A stretch of 64,000 bases of DNA from Shewanella abyssi (GTDB lineage Bacteria; Pseudomonadota; Gammaproteobacteria; Enterobacterales; Shewanellaceae), in assembly GCF_023284025.1 (NCBI RefSeq), contig NZ_JAKIKR010000013.1:1-64000 (forward strand). Direction: 5' to 3'. The position numbers and the translations under genes were made by a program. A model generated the notes under the pieces. That model made no database searches and was not told where the DNA came from. It was given only the letters and a program-made list of their open reading frames with translations. Positions 26,248 to 34,666 of this stretch are shown here, piece by piece. Each line of letters starts with the position of its first letter. The stretch's first letter is position 1.

Positions 26248-26918
26248 GCCGAAAGGAGCAGAGACGGTTTAAAGCTGAGATACTGAAGCCGAGAGGAGCT
26301 GAGACGATGCAAGCTAAGATAGACCATTGCTAACTGACGGCATAAATGCTGACCTACAAAAGATAATCATAACCAGACGGCATAAACATTACACAGCTGT
26401 AGGTTGGGCTTTAGCCCATCAATCATTGCAATAGACCATGCTAACCGACGGCATAAATGCCGACCTACAAAAGATAGTCATAAACATTACACAGCTGTAG
26501 GTTGGGCTTTAGCCCATCAATCATCGCAATGGACCATGCTAACCGACGGCATAAATGCCGACCTACAAAAGATAATCATAACCAGATGGCATAAATATTA
26601 CGCCTCTGTAGGTTGGGCTTTAGCCCATCAATCATTGCAATTGACCATGCTAACCGACGGCATAAGCATTACACCCTGTAGGTTGGGCTTTAGCCCATCA
26701 ATCATTGTAATGAACCATGCAAACCGACGGCATAAATGCCGACCTACAAAAGATAATGCCGACCTACAAAGGATAGTCGTAAACACCGGCATTAGCATTA
26801 CACCGCTGTAGGTTGGGCTTTAGCCCATCAATCATCGCAATGAATCATGCTAACTGACGGCATAAATGCCGACCTACAAAAGATAATGCCGACCTACAAA
26901 AGATGATCGTAAACACCG
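26248..26918. repeat. REP/BIME array 1, with an 11-mer-like leader
   Basis: About 600 bases of alternating hairpins. Type A (TGTAGG then TGGGCT-TT-AGCCCA) starts near 26398, 26496, 26607, 26677 and 26807. Type B (CGGCAT-AA-ATGCCG then ACCTAC, so GTAG on the other strand) starts near 26336, 26456, 26545, 26726 and 26857, some with extra partial copies. The linkers (AATCATTGCAATGGACCATG and GATAATCATAA types) are also conserved. Bases about 26250-26315 before the array are GAG/CTGAGACGG-rich and resemble the inverted 11-base minisatellite seen elsewhere. Confidence 0.9.
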
Positions 26919-26952
26919 AATCGTACTCGCCTGAAGCCTAATTAACGAAATC
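26919..26952 (-). pseudogene. 34-bp relic of a wzc-type gene at the 3' end of hipB
   Basis: Bases 26919-26952 match the wzc coding sequence near 59632-59664 with three mismatches in about 34 positions. In the wzc frame the mismatches give one silent change, one Phe-to-Val change and one Trp-to-stop (TAG) change, so DFFNWASGEYD becomes DFVN*ASGEYD. It looks like a dead scrap of a BY-kinase gene at the junction between the REP array and hipB. Confidence 0.5.
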
Positions 26953-27304
26953 ACTCGTTGATATCGCTTTTTAAGACTTGCTCTTGTAGGAACTTATCAC
27001 GGGGTAAAATGGCGATATTGAGTCCTACTCCTCTGAGTGATTGATTTAGCACATCTACGTTTGATTTGGACTTGTCTCTCTCTATTTCTGAGATGACTTT
27101 CCTTGTTAGTCCGACCATTTTTGCATACTCGTCTTGATTAATAGACAAAAGGCTCACACGTAACTTTTTAAGTGCCTGTCCCGTCGTTATCTCTTTGGCC
27201 ATGAGTGCATGACAGGTATCAAGTATTAACTCGTCTTTGCTGTTTGACGTTATGTTTTCGCGCTTTGATGATAAGGTTGCGCGTCCGTTATTTTTCGTGG
27301 TCAT
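26951..27304 (-). CDS. hipB: HipB-like XRE-family antitoxin
   Basis: A small DNA-binding antitoxin expected to bind HipA and repress the operon. The helix-turn-helix is SINQDEYAKMVGLTRKVISEIERDKSK, in the second half of the protein, followed by VGLNIAILPRDKF, a HipB-type beta strand. The start at 27304 overlaps the hipA stop in ATGA, which indicates translational coupling; an in-frame ATG four codons earlier is less likely. The antitoxin gene is downstream of the toxin gene, the reverse of the usual order. The C-terminal coding end abuts the wzc relic. Confidence 0.87.
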   Translation of the reverse strand: MTTKNNGRATLSSKRENITSNSKDELILDTCHALMAKEITTGQALKKLRVSLLSINQDEYAKMVGLTRKVISEIERDKSKSNVDVLNQSLRGVGLNIAILPRDKFLQEQVLKSDINE

Positions 27305-28653
27305 AGTAAGCCCCATAATTCGAACTTAACTCTTAGGTCTTGATAGCTCATGCTAGGGAAGTTTAGGATTGAATCAGTCACACCTCGCGTAGCCAATCTT
27401 TCCCTGAGTCCTATCAAGCTCTCAGCGGTAACCTTTAGTTCTGTTAGTAACAACAGTGGCTCAACGAGGTCTCTTAAGCTCTCAGCAATCCCATCGAAAT
27501 GAAATCTTCCACCTAATTCTAAATTTTGACCCCAGGTGAATGTTCTCGTGATTGTTTCGGGATCAGCTTTCATTGGGGCAAAATCATAGATTGGCGAAAG
27601 TGACACATTGTTGTTCATCTTGATAAATGAAGTGTTGCGGCCATGATTATCGCTGTTTCCGAATGCGATATTAAGCAGGTCTCTCCGCACCCACTCAATG
27701 ACGAACTTCGCAATGCCATCATCTTCGTCCAAAAGGGTTGTGGTATTTCCATAGATATCTGGGTTACTTAGCACTTGTATAATCCCCCTGATAACGTCGC
27801 CATGAAGCATTGGAGTCCCAGGCGCTGCGCCTAATATTGAGTATACTGACTCAAGCCCTAATAGTTGTTCTTTGTTGTCGATGATAATTGAGTCGAATCT
27901 TGGTAACCATAATGATGGGCCTCTAGCGCTCTCCTCAAGCATCATATGTTCAAGAGGTATGGTGTTAAACCCAAGTGCATGTAATTCATGGTAGAAGTGA
28001 TACTCTGCTCTGAGTATGTCCTTATCGATGTCATTCACGCCTCTTGGAAATTTAACCAAGTAGCGAATATCCGTGTTATCTGGAGTGTCTTGGAATGTAT
28101 CAATCCATATCCCACCATCTTGACTACGACGAACAAGGAGTTTTGGAGCGGCGCCACCGGCACCAGATGCGCCACCTGCTGCGGCGCCATTTGCTTGTGC
28201 GTACTCAATAAAGTCAACTTCTAGTCTGCAGACATCTTCTACAGTAAAGTGAACGACTATCGGGTTTTCCGGGCGTTCGGGGATTGATTCTTTTATTCGT
28301 ACATTGCCGATAGGTGCAATTGTGCCGCGGCTAAGTAATTCAAAATTACGGGCTGCAAGGTTTTCGTCCGTTAATCCTAATTTTCTCAGCCAATAATTCC
28401 GACTTGATCCAGCTGGCATAATATCGTCAATGAATTTAAACCAATTATGCTGACGAAAGGGCATTGATTCAATGGGTAGTCGAACACTAATTGCTGAGTC
28501 GGCAAACTGTTGGTAGAACTCAGGTTTAAGTACATGACTCATCTCATAATCTAGTCGGCAGCGGCTTGAGTTCAATAGATCAGGAAATTCTAGGATGGCC
28601 GCATCGTGCCAAGCGTGTTGGTAATTAATTTGAATAGTAAGTCTGCGAACCAT
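27301..28653 (-). CDS. hipA: HipA-family serine/threonine kinase toxin
   Basis: A 450-residue HipA-type kinase. Classical HipA phosphorylates glutamyl-tRNA synthetase and causes dormancy; the target here is unknown. Features are the N-subdomain, the ATP-site region GGAAPKLLV and YLVKFPRG, the catalytic loop GNSDNHGRNTSFI, and the metal motif PIYDFAPM. All key residues appear present, so it is probably active. AAGGTG lies before the ATG. It is first of two genes, with hipB second, and stands between two REP arrays, a setting that suggests mobility. Confidence 0.9.
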   Translation of the reverse strand: MVRRLTIQINYQHAWHDAAILEFPDLLNSSRCRLDYEMSHVLKPEFYQQFADSAISVRLPIESMPFRQHNWFKFIDDIMPAGSSRNYWLRKLGLTDENLAARNFELLSRGTIAPIGNVRIKESIPERPENPIVVHFTVEDVCRLEVDFIEYAQANGAAAGGASGAGGAAPKLLVRRSQDGGIWIDTFQDTPDNTDIRYLVKFPRGVNDIDKDILRAEYHFYHELHALGFNTIPLEHMMLEESARGPSLWLPRFDSIIIDNKEQLLGLESVYSILGAAPGTPMLHGDVIRGIIQVLSNPDIYGNTTTLLDEDDGIAKFVIEWVRRDLLNIAFGNSDNHGRNTSFIKMNNNVSLSPIYDFAPMKADPETITRTFTWGQNLELGGRFHFDGIAESLRDLVEPLLLLTELKVTAESLIGLRERLATRGVTDSILNFPSMSYQDLRVKFELWGLL

Positions 28654-28668
28654 ACTGCACCTTTATAA

Positions 28669-28744
28669 GCTCAACAAATGTAAATATTCACACTTATTGA
28701 GCAAATAATAGCACATTAAGTGCGTGAGCTACAGTTTAATGAGC
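28669..28744 (-). promoter_or_regulatory. Possible HipB operator (TGAGC repeats)
   Basis: Four TGAGC motifs lie upstream of hipA: one inverted at 28669-28673 and three direct at 28698-28702, 28725-28729 and 28740-28744. The first two form GCTCAA/TTGAGC arms. HipB proteins bind such spaced inverted sites, but this assignment rests only on pattern and position. Confidence 0.4.
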
Positions 28745-29503
28745 TAAATAAGGTTCATTAGCATTACACCCTGTAGGTTGGGCTTTAGCCCATCGATCAT
28801 TGCAATGGAACATGCTAACCGACGGCATGAATGCCGACCTACAAAAGATATTCGTAACCGACGGCATAAGCATTACACCCTGTAGGTTGGGCTTTAGCCC
28901 ATCGATCATTGCAATGGAACATGCTAACCGACGGCATAAATGCCGACCTACAAAAGATATTCGTAACCGACGGCATAAGCATTACACCCTGTAGGTTGGG
29001 CTTTAGCCCATCAATCATCGCAATGGACCATTACAAACCGACGGCATAAATGCCGACCTACAAAAGATAATCGTAAACACCAACATAAGCATTACACCGC
29101 TGTAGGTTGGGCTTTAGCCCATCAATCATCGCAATGGACCATTGCTAACCGACGGCATAAATGCCGACCTACAAAAGATATTCGTAAACACTGGCATAAG
29201 CATTACATCCTGTAAGTTGGGCTTTAGCCCATCAATCAACGCGATGGACCATTGCTAACCGACGGCATAAATGCCGACCTACAAAAGATATTCATAAACA
29301 CTGGCATTAGCATTACACCCTGTAGGTTGGGCTTTAGCCCATCAATCATTGCAATGAACCATGCATAACCGACGGCATGAATGCCGACCTACAAAAGATA
29401 TTCGTAAACACCGGCAATTTCAGCCAAGATACGGGTGTAATATAGCTCAGCTTTGGTCACGAATGGTATTCCTAGATCCTCAGAGTGACTAACATGCTTT
29501 GTA

Positions 29504-29589
29504 ATAGTGCCATAAATAGTGACACTATTAGTGCCAAGTAAAAATAATAGTGCCATAATGGTGCCATTGCTTGTCTCGTTAAAGTGCCA
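29504..29589 (+). promoter_or_regulatory. Iteron operator upstream of the Fic gene
   Basis: Five GTGCCA motifs stand at about 29507-29512, 29531-29536, 29550-29555, 29561-29566 and 29584-29589, most as ATAGTGCCA or similar. A perfect palindrome ATAGTG-A-CACTAT lies at 29516-29528. The last copy ends five bases before the ATG, where a ribosome site should be. Occupation by a repressor, perhaps the Fic protein's own winged helix, would block expression. Confidence 0.6.
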
Positions 29590-29594
29590 ATATC

Positions 29595-31010
29595 ATGTCT
29601 AGTACCGCAAAAATACAGCACAGTATATTAACGGCTCATGCCGCATTATCATTATCTGAATTACTCACGCTTAACCCTAGTATTAGCAGACGTACGGCCC
29701 AGCGAAGCTTGAGTGAATTAATCAATAATCATACTATCGTTGCAATTGGTGGCGGGCGTTCAAGAAAATACCTAGCAGCTTCTCACTATGGTTCGACAGC
29801 TACAGAACTGACAGCTACCAAACCTACACTCAGTGTTAGCGACAATATTAGAGTCCATATTAGCGACCAATTTCCAGCCTACATTCCCCAATCTGCCGAC
29901 AGTAAAGATATTTTAAATTACATTGAGCAACCTCTGTCAGCAAGATCCCCTGTGGGCTACCAACGCTCTCTGCTAGATGATTATGAGCCGAATGTCAGCT
30001 TCTATTTATCCGAACCCATGCGCAGACAACTTTATCGCATGGGCAATACAGGCCTAGCATTACAACCTGCTGGAACTTATGGTCGAGATATATTAAGTAG
30101 ATTGCTCATTGATTTATCTTGGGCTTCAAGCCATCTAGAGGGCAATACCTATAGCCGACTCGACACGGTTGAGCTTATTGAACATGGTAAAGCTGCACTA
30201 GGCAAAGCAAGCATTGAAACTCAGATGATCCTTAACCACAAGGCTGCAATTGAACTACTGGTCGATAACCCTGAATCCATCGGCTTTAATCGTTATACGA
30301 TATTAAACTTGCACAGTATTTTGTCTGAAAACTTACTACCAAACCCATTTGATGAAGGTCGGATCCGCCAGCATCGGGTCGACATAGGAAAAAGTGTCTA
30401 TCGTCCCATTTCTGGTGACGCTGTGATTGCTGAGTTACTCGATTTATTGTTAGCCAAAGCCCAAATGATCACCGACCCATTCGAACAATCATTTTTTATG
30501 ATGGTGCACCTGCCCTATTTACAACCCTTTGCTGACGTCAACAAGCGCACATCACGCTTGGCCGCAAACTTACCTCTGATCCGCGCTAACTTATGTCCAT
30601 TAACATTTTTAGATGTGCCAGAGGAAGCATACAGCCGCGCAACGCTAGGGGTTTATGAAATGAACAGAATAGAACTTTTACGTGATCTCTACGTATGGGC
30701 CTATGAACGCTCAACAAGGGAATATATTGCTCTAAAACAACAATTAGTAGAGCCAGATCCCATGCGCCTAGAGTACAGAAATTTAATTAAGCGGACCGTT
30801 TACCAAGTTATCACTAGTCCTGATAGTGATCCAGAAGATGAGATCCGCGCAGTACTCACATTAGAACTCGCCGATGCCGAATTAGAATACTTAACCGCAC
30901 TGATTATTGAAGAACTGAGAAGACTTCATGAAGGGGTATTAGCAAGATACGGCATTAGACCATCACAATTAAAAATCTGGAAAGATAAGCAGAAATTTAT
31001 AGAGAAATAA
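29595..31010 (+). CDS. Winged-helix Fic-domain protein with altered catalytic motif
   Basis: A 471-residue protein. An N-terminal helix-turn-helix (about 18-60, LSELLTLNPSISRRTAQRSL) precedes a long Fic region (about 160-350). The inhibitory helix motif S/TxxxEGN is present as SSHLEGN with E182. The catalytic loop reads LQPFADVNKRTSR (310-320) instead of HPFxDGNGRxxR, so the active-site histidine is Gln310 and GNG is VNK. Canonical Fic enzymes AMPylate targets; without the histidine this activity is doubtful, though I recall a family of similar proteins with this variant, which suggests a conserved different role. No clear ribosome site precedes the ATG. It sits alone between REP arrays. Confidence 0.88.
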   Translation: MSSTAKIQHSILTAHAALSLSELLTLNPSISRRTAQRSLSELINNHTIVAIGGGRSRKYLAASHYGSTATELTATKPTLSVSDNIRVHISDQFPAYIPQSADSKDILNYIEQPLSARSPVGYQRSLLDDYEPNVSFYLSEPMRRQLYRMGNTGLALQPAGTYGRDILSRLLIDLSWASSHLEGNTYSRLDTVELIEHGKAALGKASIETQMILNHKAAIELLVDNPESIGFNRYTILNLHSILSENLLPNPFDEGRIRQHRVDIGKSVYRPISGDAVIAELLDLLLAKAQMITDPFEQSFFMMVHLPYLQPFADVNKRTSRLAANLPLIRANLCPLTFLDVPEEAYSRATLGVYEMNRIELLRDLYVWAYERSTREYIALKQQLVEPDPMRLEYRNLIKRTVYQVITSPDSDPEDEIRAVLTLELADAELEYLTALIIEELRRLHEGVLARYGIRPSQLKIWKDKQKFIEK

Positions 31011-31381
31011 TATCACCCATCAATCATTGCAATGGACCATGCTAACCGACGGCATAAGCATTACGCCTCTGTAGGTTGGGCTTTAGCCCATCAATCATCG
31101 CAATGACCATACTAACCGACGGCATAAATACCGACCTACAAAAGATAATCGTAAACACCGGCATAAGTATTACGCCGCTGTAGGTTGGGCTTTAGCCCAT
31201 CAATCATTGCAATGAACCATTGCTAACCGACGGCATAAATGCCGACCTAAAAAAAGATAATGCCGACCTACAACAGATAATCGTAAACGCAAACGCAAAC
31301 ATAAGCATTGCACCGCTGTAGGTTGGGCTTTAGCCCATCAATCATCGCAATGCACCATTACAAACCGACGGCATAAATGCC
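31011..31381. repeat. REP/BIME array 3
   Basis: This begins within a truncated type A unit right after the Fic stop, then has type A starts near 31070, 31179 and 31317 with type B copies between. The last type B (GACGGCATAAATGC) is cut short at 31380, exactly where the RAYT stop codon region begins. The array therefore directly joins the transposase gene. Confidence 0.9.
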
Positions 31382-31834
31382 TTATAAATAGATAGAGTTC
31401 CAATACGGATAATCACCAACGCGGTTAACTATTCTCTTTCTTAATGGGTTAGCCACTATATATCGACTGATTTGTATCCTGTCATCATCACTACGTAAGG
31501 CACGATCATAAAATGAGGACTGCCACAAACCTCCACTTTGCTTGGCTATTTTGTTAATAGCAAAACTACTAGTCCCTTTCAAAGATCCTACCGTTTTAGA
31601 TAACTCCGCTCCAGCGCCTAACCTTAGTAATCCATGAAAATGGTCAGGCATTAACACCCAAGTTAACCACGTACTATTATACTGGCGTTCATTTAGAGCA
31701 ATCTGTAAACAAAACGTACGAGCCATATCAACATCATTGAAAAAAGCCAATCTATCCTTTGTATTAAAAGTGATGAAGTACTCACTCTGCTCTTGTGAAA
31801 AACGCCCTTTCCTTAAGTCACTCCATGACATCAT
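31382..31834 (-). CDS. REP-associated tyrosine transposase (RAYT, TnpA_REP)
   Basis: A 150-residue Y1-type HUH nuclease of the IS200/IS605-related REP group. The HUH motif is MPDHFHGLL (H65, H67), the conserved block GLWQSSFYDRALRSDDD follows, and the candidate nucleophile tyrosine is Y125 in QISRYIVANPLRKRI. Proteins of this family bind and cut single-stranded REP hairpins headed by GTAG or GGAG; the surrounding hairpins carry GTAG heads. REP sequences touch both ends of the gene (31371-31380 and about 31851 onward). Length and motifs appear complete, so it may be active. Confidence 0.92.
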   Translation of the reverse strand: MMSWSDLRKGRFSQEQSEYFITFNTKDRLAFFNDVDMARTFCLQIALNERQYNSTWLTWVLMPDHFHGLLRLGAGAELSKTVGSLKGTSSFAINKIAKQSGGLWQSSFYDRALRSDDDRIQISRYIVANPLRKRIVNRVGDYPYWNSIYL

Positions 31835-32258
31835 TATCTCCTAAAGCATAACCGACGGCATGAATGCCGACCTACAAAAGATAATGCCGACCTACAAAAG
31901 ATATTCGTAAACACTGGCATAAGCATTACACCTCTGTAGGTTGGGCTTTAGCCCATCAATCATTGCGATCGATCATGCTAACCGACGGCATAAGCATTAC
32001 ACCCTGTAGGTTGGGCTTTAGCCCATCAATCATTGCAATGAACCATTACAAACCGACGGCATAAATGCCGACCTACAAAGGATAATCATAAATGCCGACC
32101 TACAAAAAGATAATGCCGACCTATAAAGATGATCGTAAACACCGTCTCCGAACCGTCTTTAAACTTTCTTCCTGTAAGCGAAGCGTTCCGTTATCAGTTA
32201 TCCTTCTCGGCTCTATGTCGTCTTTGCCCTTCCCGGCTCTTCACCTGTTTTTCCAGCT
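31835..32258. repeat. REP/BIME array 4 and a degenerate repeat tail
   Basis: Type B hairpins begin at about 31851 and 32054; type A starts lie near 31935 and 32005; partial GCCGACCTACAAA copies follow to about 32125. The remaining 120 bases include GTAAGCGAAGCGTTCCG (32175-32191, shared with 24003-24019) and CGGCTCT/CCGTCTC-rich text (32200-32295) like the 11-base minisatellite, running into the 3' end of the WecA-like gene. Confidence 0.85.
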
Positions 32259-33347
32259 TTAAACCGTCTCGGTTTTCTCGGCTTCTACCGTCTCAGGCTC
32301 AACATCTTTACGTCTAAGCCATTTCATCGTTATCCAAGAATGAGCTAACGCTCGATGATATAATCCGAAAAGTAAAATGAAACAGATAAACATAACTGAT
32401 TCCGCAATATTGAGCATCTCGCCCAATATACCAATCAAAGCTATATTGGCGGATGCCAAAGTTATACGGACTAAGGTTTGCTTTCTACTAAATCCAGCAC
32501 GCTCAAAGATATGGTGCAGGTGATCCCTGTCAGGCTTAAATGGCGATTGACCTTTTTTCACTCGACGAATCATAATTGCAGCCATATCCATCAATGGCAT
32601 GGCTATTAAGTAAAGCGCTGTTACTGGTGAAAATGCGGGACTATCTGCTTCCACACCAATCACTAAAAGCCAAACAACAGTTAACCCTATAAGCATGCTT
32701 CCAGCATCACCCATAAAAACTTTACGAAGAGAAGTTAGAGGCCAGCGTAGGTTAAAACACAAGTAGGCTAGAATTGCCGCAATAAAAAGTAATGGAAGGA
32801 AAACCCACTCGCTATTCGAATGGTGCAATAAAAAGGCAATTGAAGAGAAAGTCACTAAACTCAACATCCCTGCTAGGCCATCTATACCATCCACCATATT
32901 AAATGCATTTATCGAACCTATAACTGCAACTATAGTGACAAATATCCCTAGGTATCCGAGCTGTAAATCAAACCAGTGAAGGATGTAGCCAAGGCTAGAC
33001 AGGTGCAATTCCGCGCCAAATATTAAAATAGAGGCGATAATCACTTGTGACACTATACGTATTCGTACGGAGAGATCGTACTTGTCATCGAGAATTCCGA
33101 TAAACAAAAGCAGAGCGGTAGATATTAGATAAAGATTTAATACCTGACTACTAGCAACAAATATTTTTGACGCTACGAGTACACTAATAAATATTCCTAA
33201 ACCACCAATAAGAGGAATAGAACCCTGATGCTGTTTCCGTTCATTTGGTGAATCTACCAAGCCAATCCTATTCGCGATTGGAAAACTCAATCCTATAGCC
33301 AAAAAACTAATCGAAAAACCGACCAACACGATCGCTATATAGTCCAT
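32259..33347 (-). CDS. WecA-like undecaprenyl-phosphate sugar-1-phosphate transferase (copy A)
   Basis: A 362-residue polytopic membrane enzyme of the MraY/WecA family that starts a glycan by moving a HexNAc-1-phosphate, usually GlcNAc, from UDP to undecaprenyl phosphate. Conserved loops are NRIGLVDSPNERKQHQG, NMVDGIDGLAG, FMGDAGSMLIGL and the HIFERAGF region after DRDHLHH. It is last in the long capsule operon, 128 bases after a paralogue. The final codons (VEAEKTETV) lie in degenerate repeat text, so the C-terminus may have been extended. The two copies may use different sugars. Confidence 0.9.
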   Translation of the reverse strand: MDYIAIVLVGFSISFLAIGLSFPIANRIGLVDSPNERKQHQGSIPLIGGLGIFISVLVASKIFVASSQVLNLYLISTALLLFIGILDDKYDLSVRIRIVSQVIIASILIFGAELHLSSLGYILHWFDLQLGYLGIFVTIVAVIGSINAFNMVDGIDGLAGMLSLVTFSSIAFLLHHSNSEWVFLPLLFIAAILAYLCFNLRWPLTSLRKVFMGDAGSMLIGLTVVWLLVIGVEADSPAFSPVTALYLIAMPLMDMAAIMIRRVKKGQSPFKPDRDHLHHIFERAGFSRKQTLVRITLASANIALIGILGEMLNIAESVMFICFILLFGLYHRALAHSWITMKWLRRKDVEPETVEAEKTETV

Positions 33348-33475
33348 TACCTTATCCCTAAGTCATCCAATCACCAACAGAGCAAGCTAGCTCAGAGGTC
33401 ATCAAAACACAAATCTGGTTATTTATTAAGCTTTTTTTGTTAATTTTAAGCTGCATCGAACTAAAGATTGCAAAA

Positions 33476-34549
33476 TCAATCAGGTAGCAAAATCCTATCT
33501 TCTACCTTAGTTTTAAAATAACGCGTTATTTTCCATATGTGAGTAATCACGTAAAAGTACACACCAAACGTAAGCAAGAATAAACAAAACATCAAAGTTT
33601 CATTGAGTGCGTAATAATCACTAGCAATACCTACAATTGCCATTAAAGTTGCCATCAAACAAATCACCAATAAAGAGTGTGAAGACGACAGACCTAAACG
33701 TTGACAAATATGATGTAAGTGCTCTCGATCTGGTTGGAACGGAGACTGTCCTTTCCTAACCCGTCTTATCATAATGCAAGCCATATCCATTAGTGGAAAA
33801 GCAATCAACCAAAGCGCTGTTACGGGTCTAATAGTCTTGAACTCCCCGCCTTGGCTCGCTTCTATTAACAGCCACACAACTGTAAAACCGATAAACATAC
33901 TACCAGCATCCCCCATAAAGACCTTAAAACGCTTACCAAACGGGAACCCGAGGTTAAGCATTATGTAGGGCAGCAGAGCCGTAATAAGAATTAAACAAAA
34001 GTAGAGTAAATCAACATTCCCGGAAAGAAAGAACAAAAAGCCCAGGGCAGCAAAGGTCACCGAGGCTAAACCACCCAATAACCCATCAATGCCATCCACC
34101 ATATTGAACGCATTAATAGAGCCAATCACAGCTAGAATTGTAACAAAGTAGCTAGCCCAACCAGGCAGAGCAATAATGTCATTGCCCATCATAAGGCCTA
34201 AGCTGTCTAAACTTTTCTCACCAATTGCTATCATAAGCACACTAACGCACGCTTGAACAAATAAGCGATACTTAAAACTAATATCATACCTGTCATCTAG
34301 TGCACCAAGCACTATCAAAATAAACGCACATAAAAGGTAAAGAGCTACATCACCGTCAAACGGCGAATAAATACTCAAGGTCAATAACAAACTAATAAAT
34401 ACAGAGATCCCACCAACAAGTGGAATTGCACCGCTATGGTGCTTACGTAAGTTTGGTTTATCTACCAATCCAACATACTTTGCCAATTTTCTAAAAATAA
34501 AAAGACTAATGAAAGAAGCAAAAAAAATAGAGCACAGAACGGATAGCAT
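33476..34549 (-). CDS. WecA-like undecaprenyl-phosphate sugar-1-phosphate transferase (copy B)
   Basis: A second WecA/MraY-family enzyme with the same loops: KYVGLVDKPNLRKHHSG, NMVDGIDGLLG, VFMGDAGSMFIGF and PDREHLHHICQRLGL. I chose the ATG at 34549 because it gives one N-terminal membrane helix directly before the first loop, as in WecA; a GTG at 34666 would add 39 unusual residues without a visible ribosome site. It is similar to, but clearly diverged from, copy A, so the duplication is old or the copies came from separate sources. Confidence 0.87.
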   Translation of the reverse strand: MLSVLCSIFFASFISLFIFRKLAKYVGLVDKPNLRKHHSGAIPLVGGISVFISLLLTLSIYSPFDGDVALYLLCAFILIVLGALDDRYDISFKYRLFVQACVSVLMIAIGEKSLDSLGLMMGNDIIALPGWASYFVTILAVIGSINAFNMVDGIDGLLGGLASVTFAALGFLFFLSGNVDLLYFCLILITALLPYIMLNLGFPFGKRFKVFMGDAGSMFIGFTVVWLLIEASQGGEFKTIRPVTALWLIAFPLMDMACIMIRRVRKGQSPFQPDREHLHHICQRLGLSSSHSLLVICLMATLMAIVGIASDYYALNETLMFCLFLLTFGVYFYVITHIWKITRYFKTKVEDRILLPD

Positions 34550-34666
34550 AAGCAACCAAATTACCAAAAAATAATAACTAACAGGTGCTGTTGAATAGTA
34601 TTCAACAGCACCGCCAAATAAATGACATTGTGTCAATGAATTGCTATAGACGTCAACAGAAATCAC

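Larger units (their letters stand above)
28654..29594. repeat. REP/BIME array 2, tandem with a period of about 110 bp
   Basis: After the hipA promoter area, type A hairpins start at 28772, 28881, 28990, 29101, 29211 (variant TGTAAG) and 29321, each followed about 50 bases later by a type B hairpin. Spacings of 109, 109, 111, 110 and 110 show a true tandem array of a whole A-linker-B-linker unit. Minor base differences among units show it is not freshly copied. From about 29416 the text becomes the Fic promoter region. Confidence 0.92.

Noticed and set aside
26404..26811. A 135-codon frame across REP array 1 with internally repeated peptides
   Set aside because: The repeats in the peptide are only the translated REP units; there is no ribosome site or unique domain.
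28772..29415. The regular array considered as a CRISPR
   Set aside because: Units of about 110 bases with conserved palindromes and conserved linkers, no unique spacers and no cas genes. It is a REP/BIME array.
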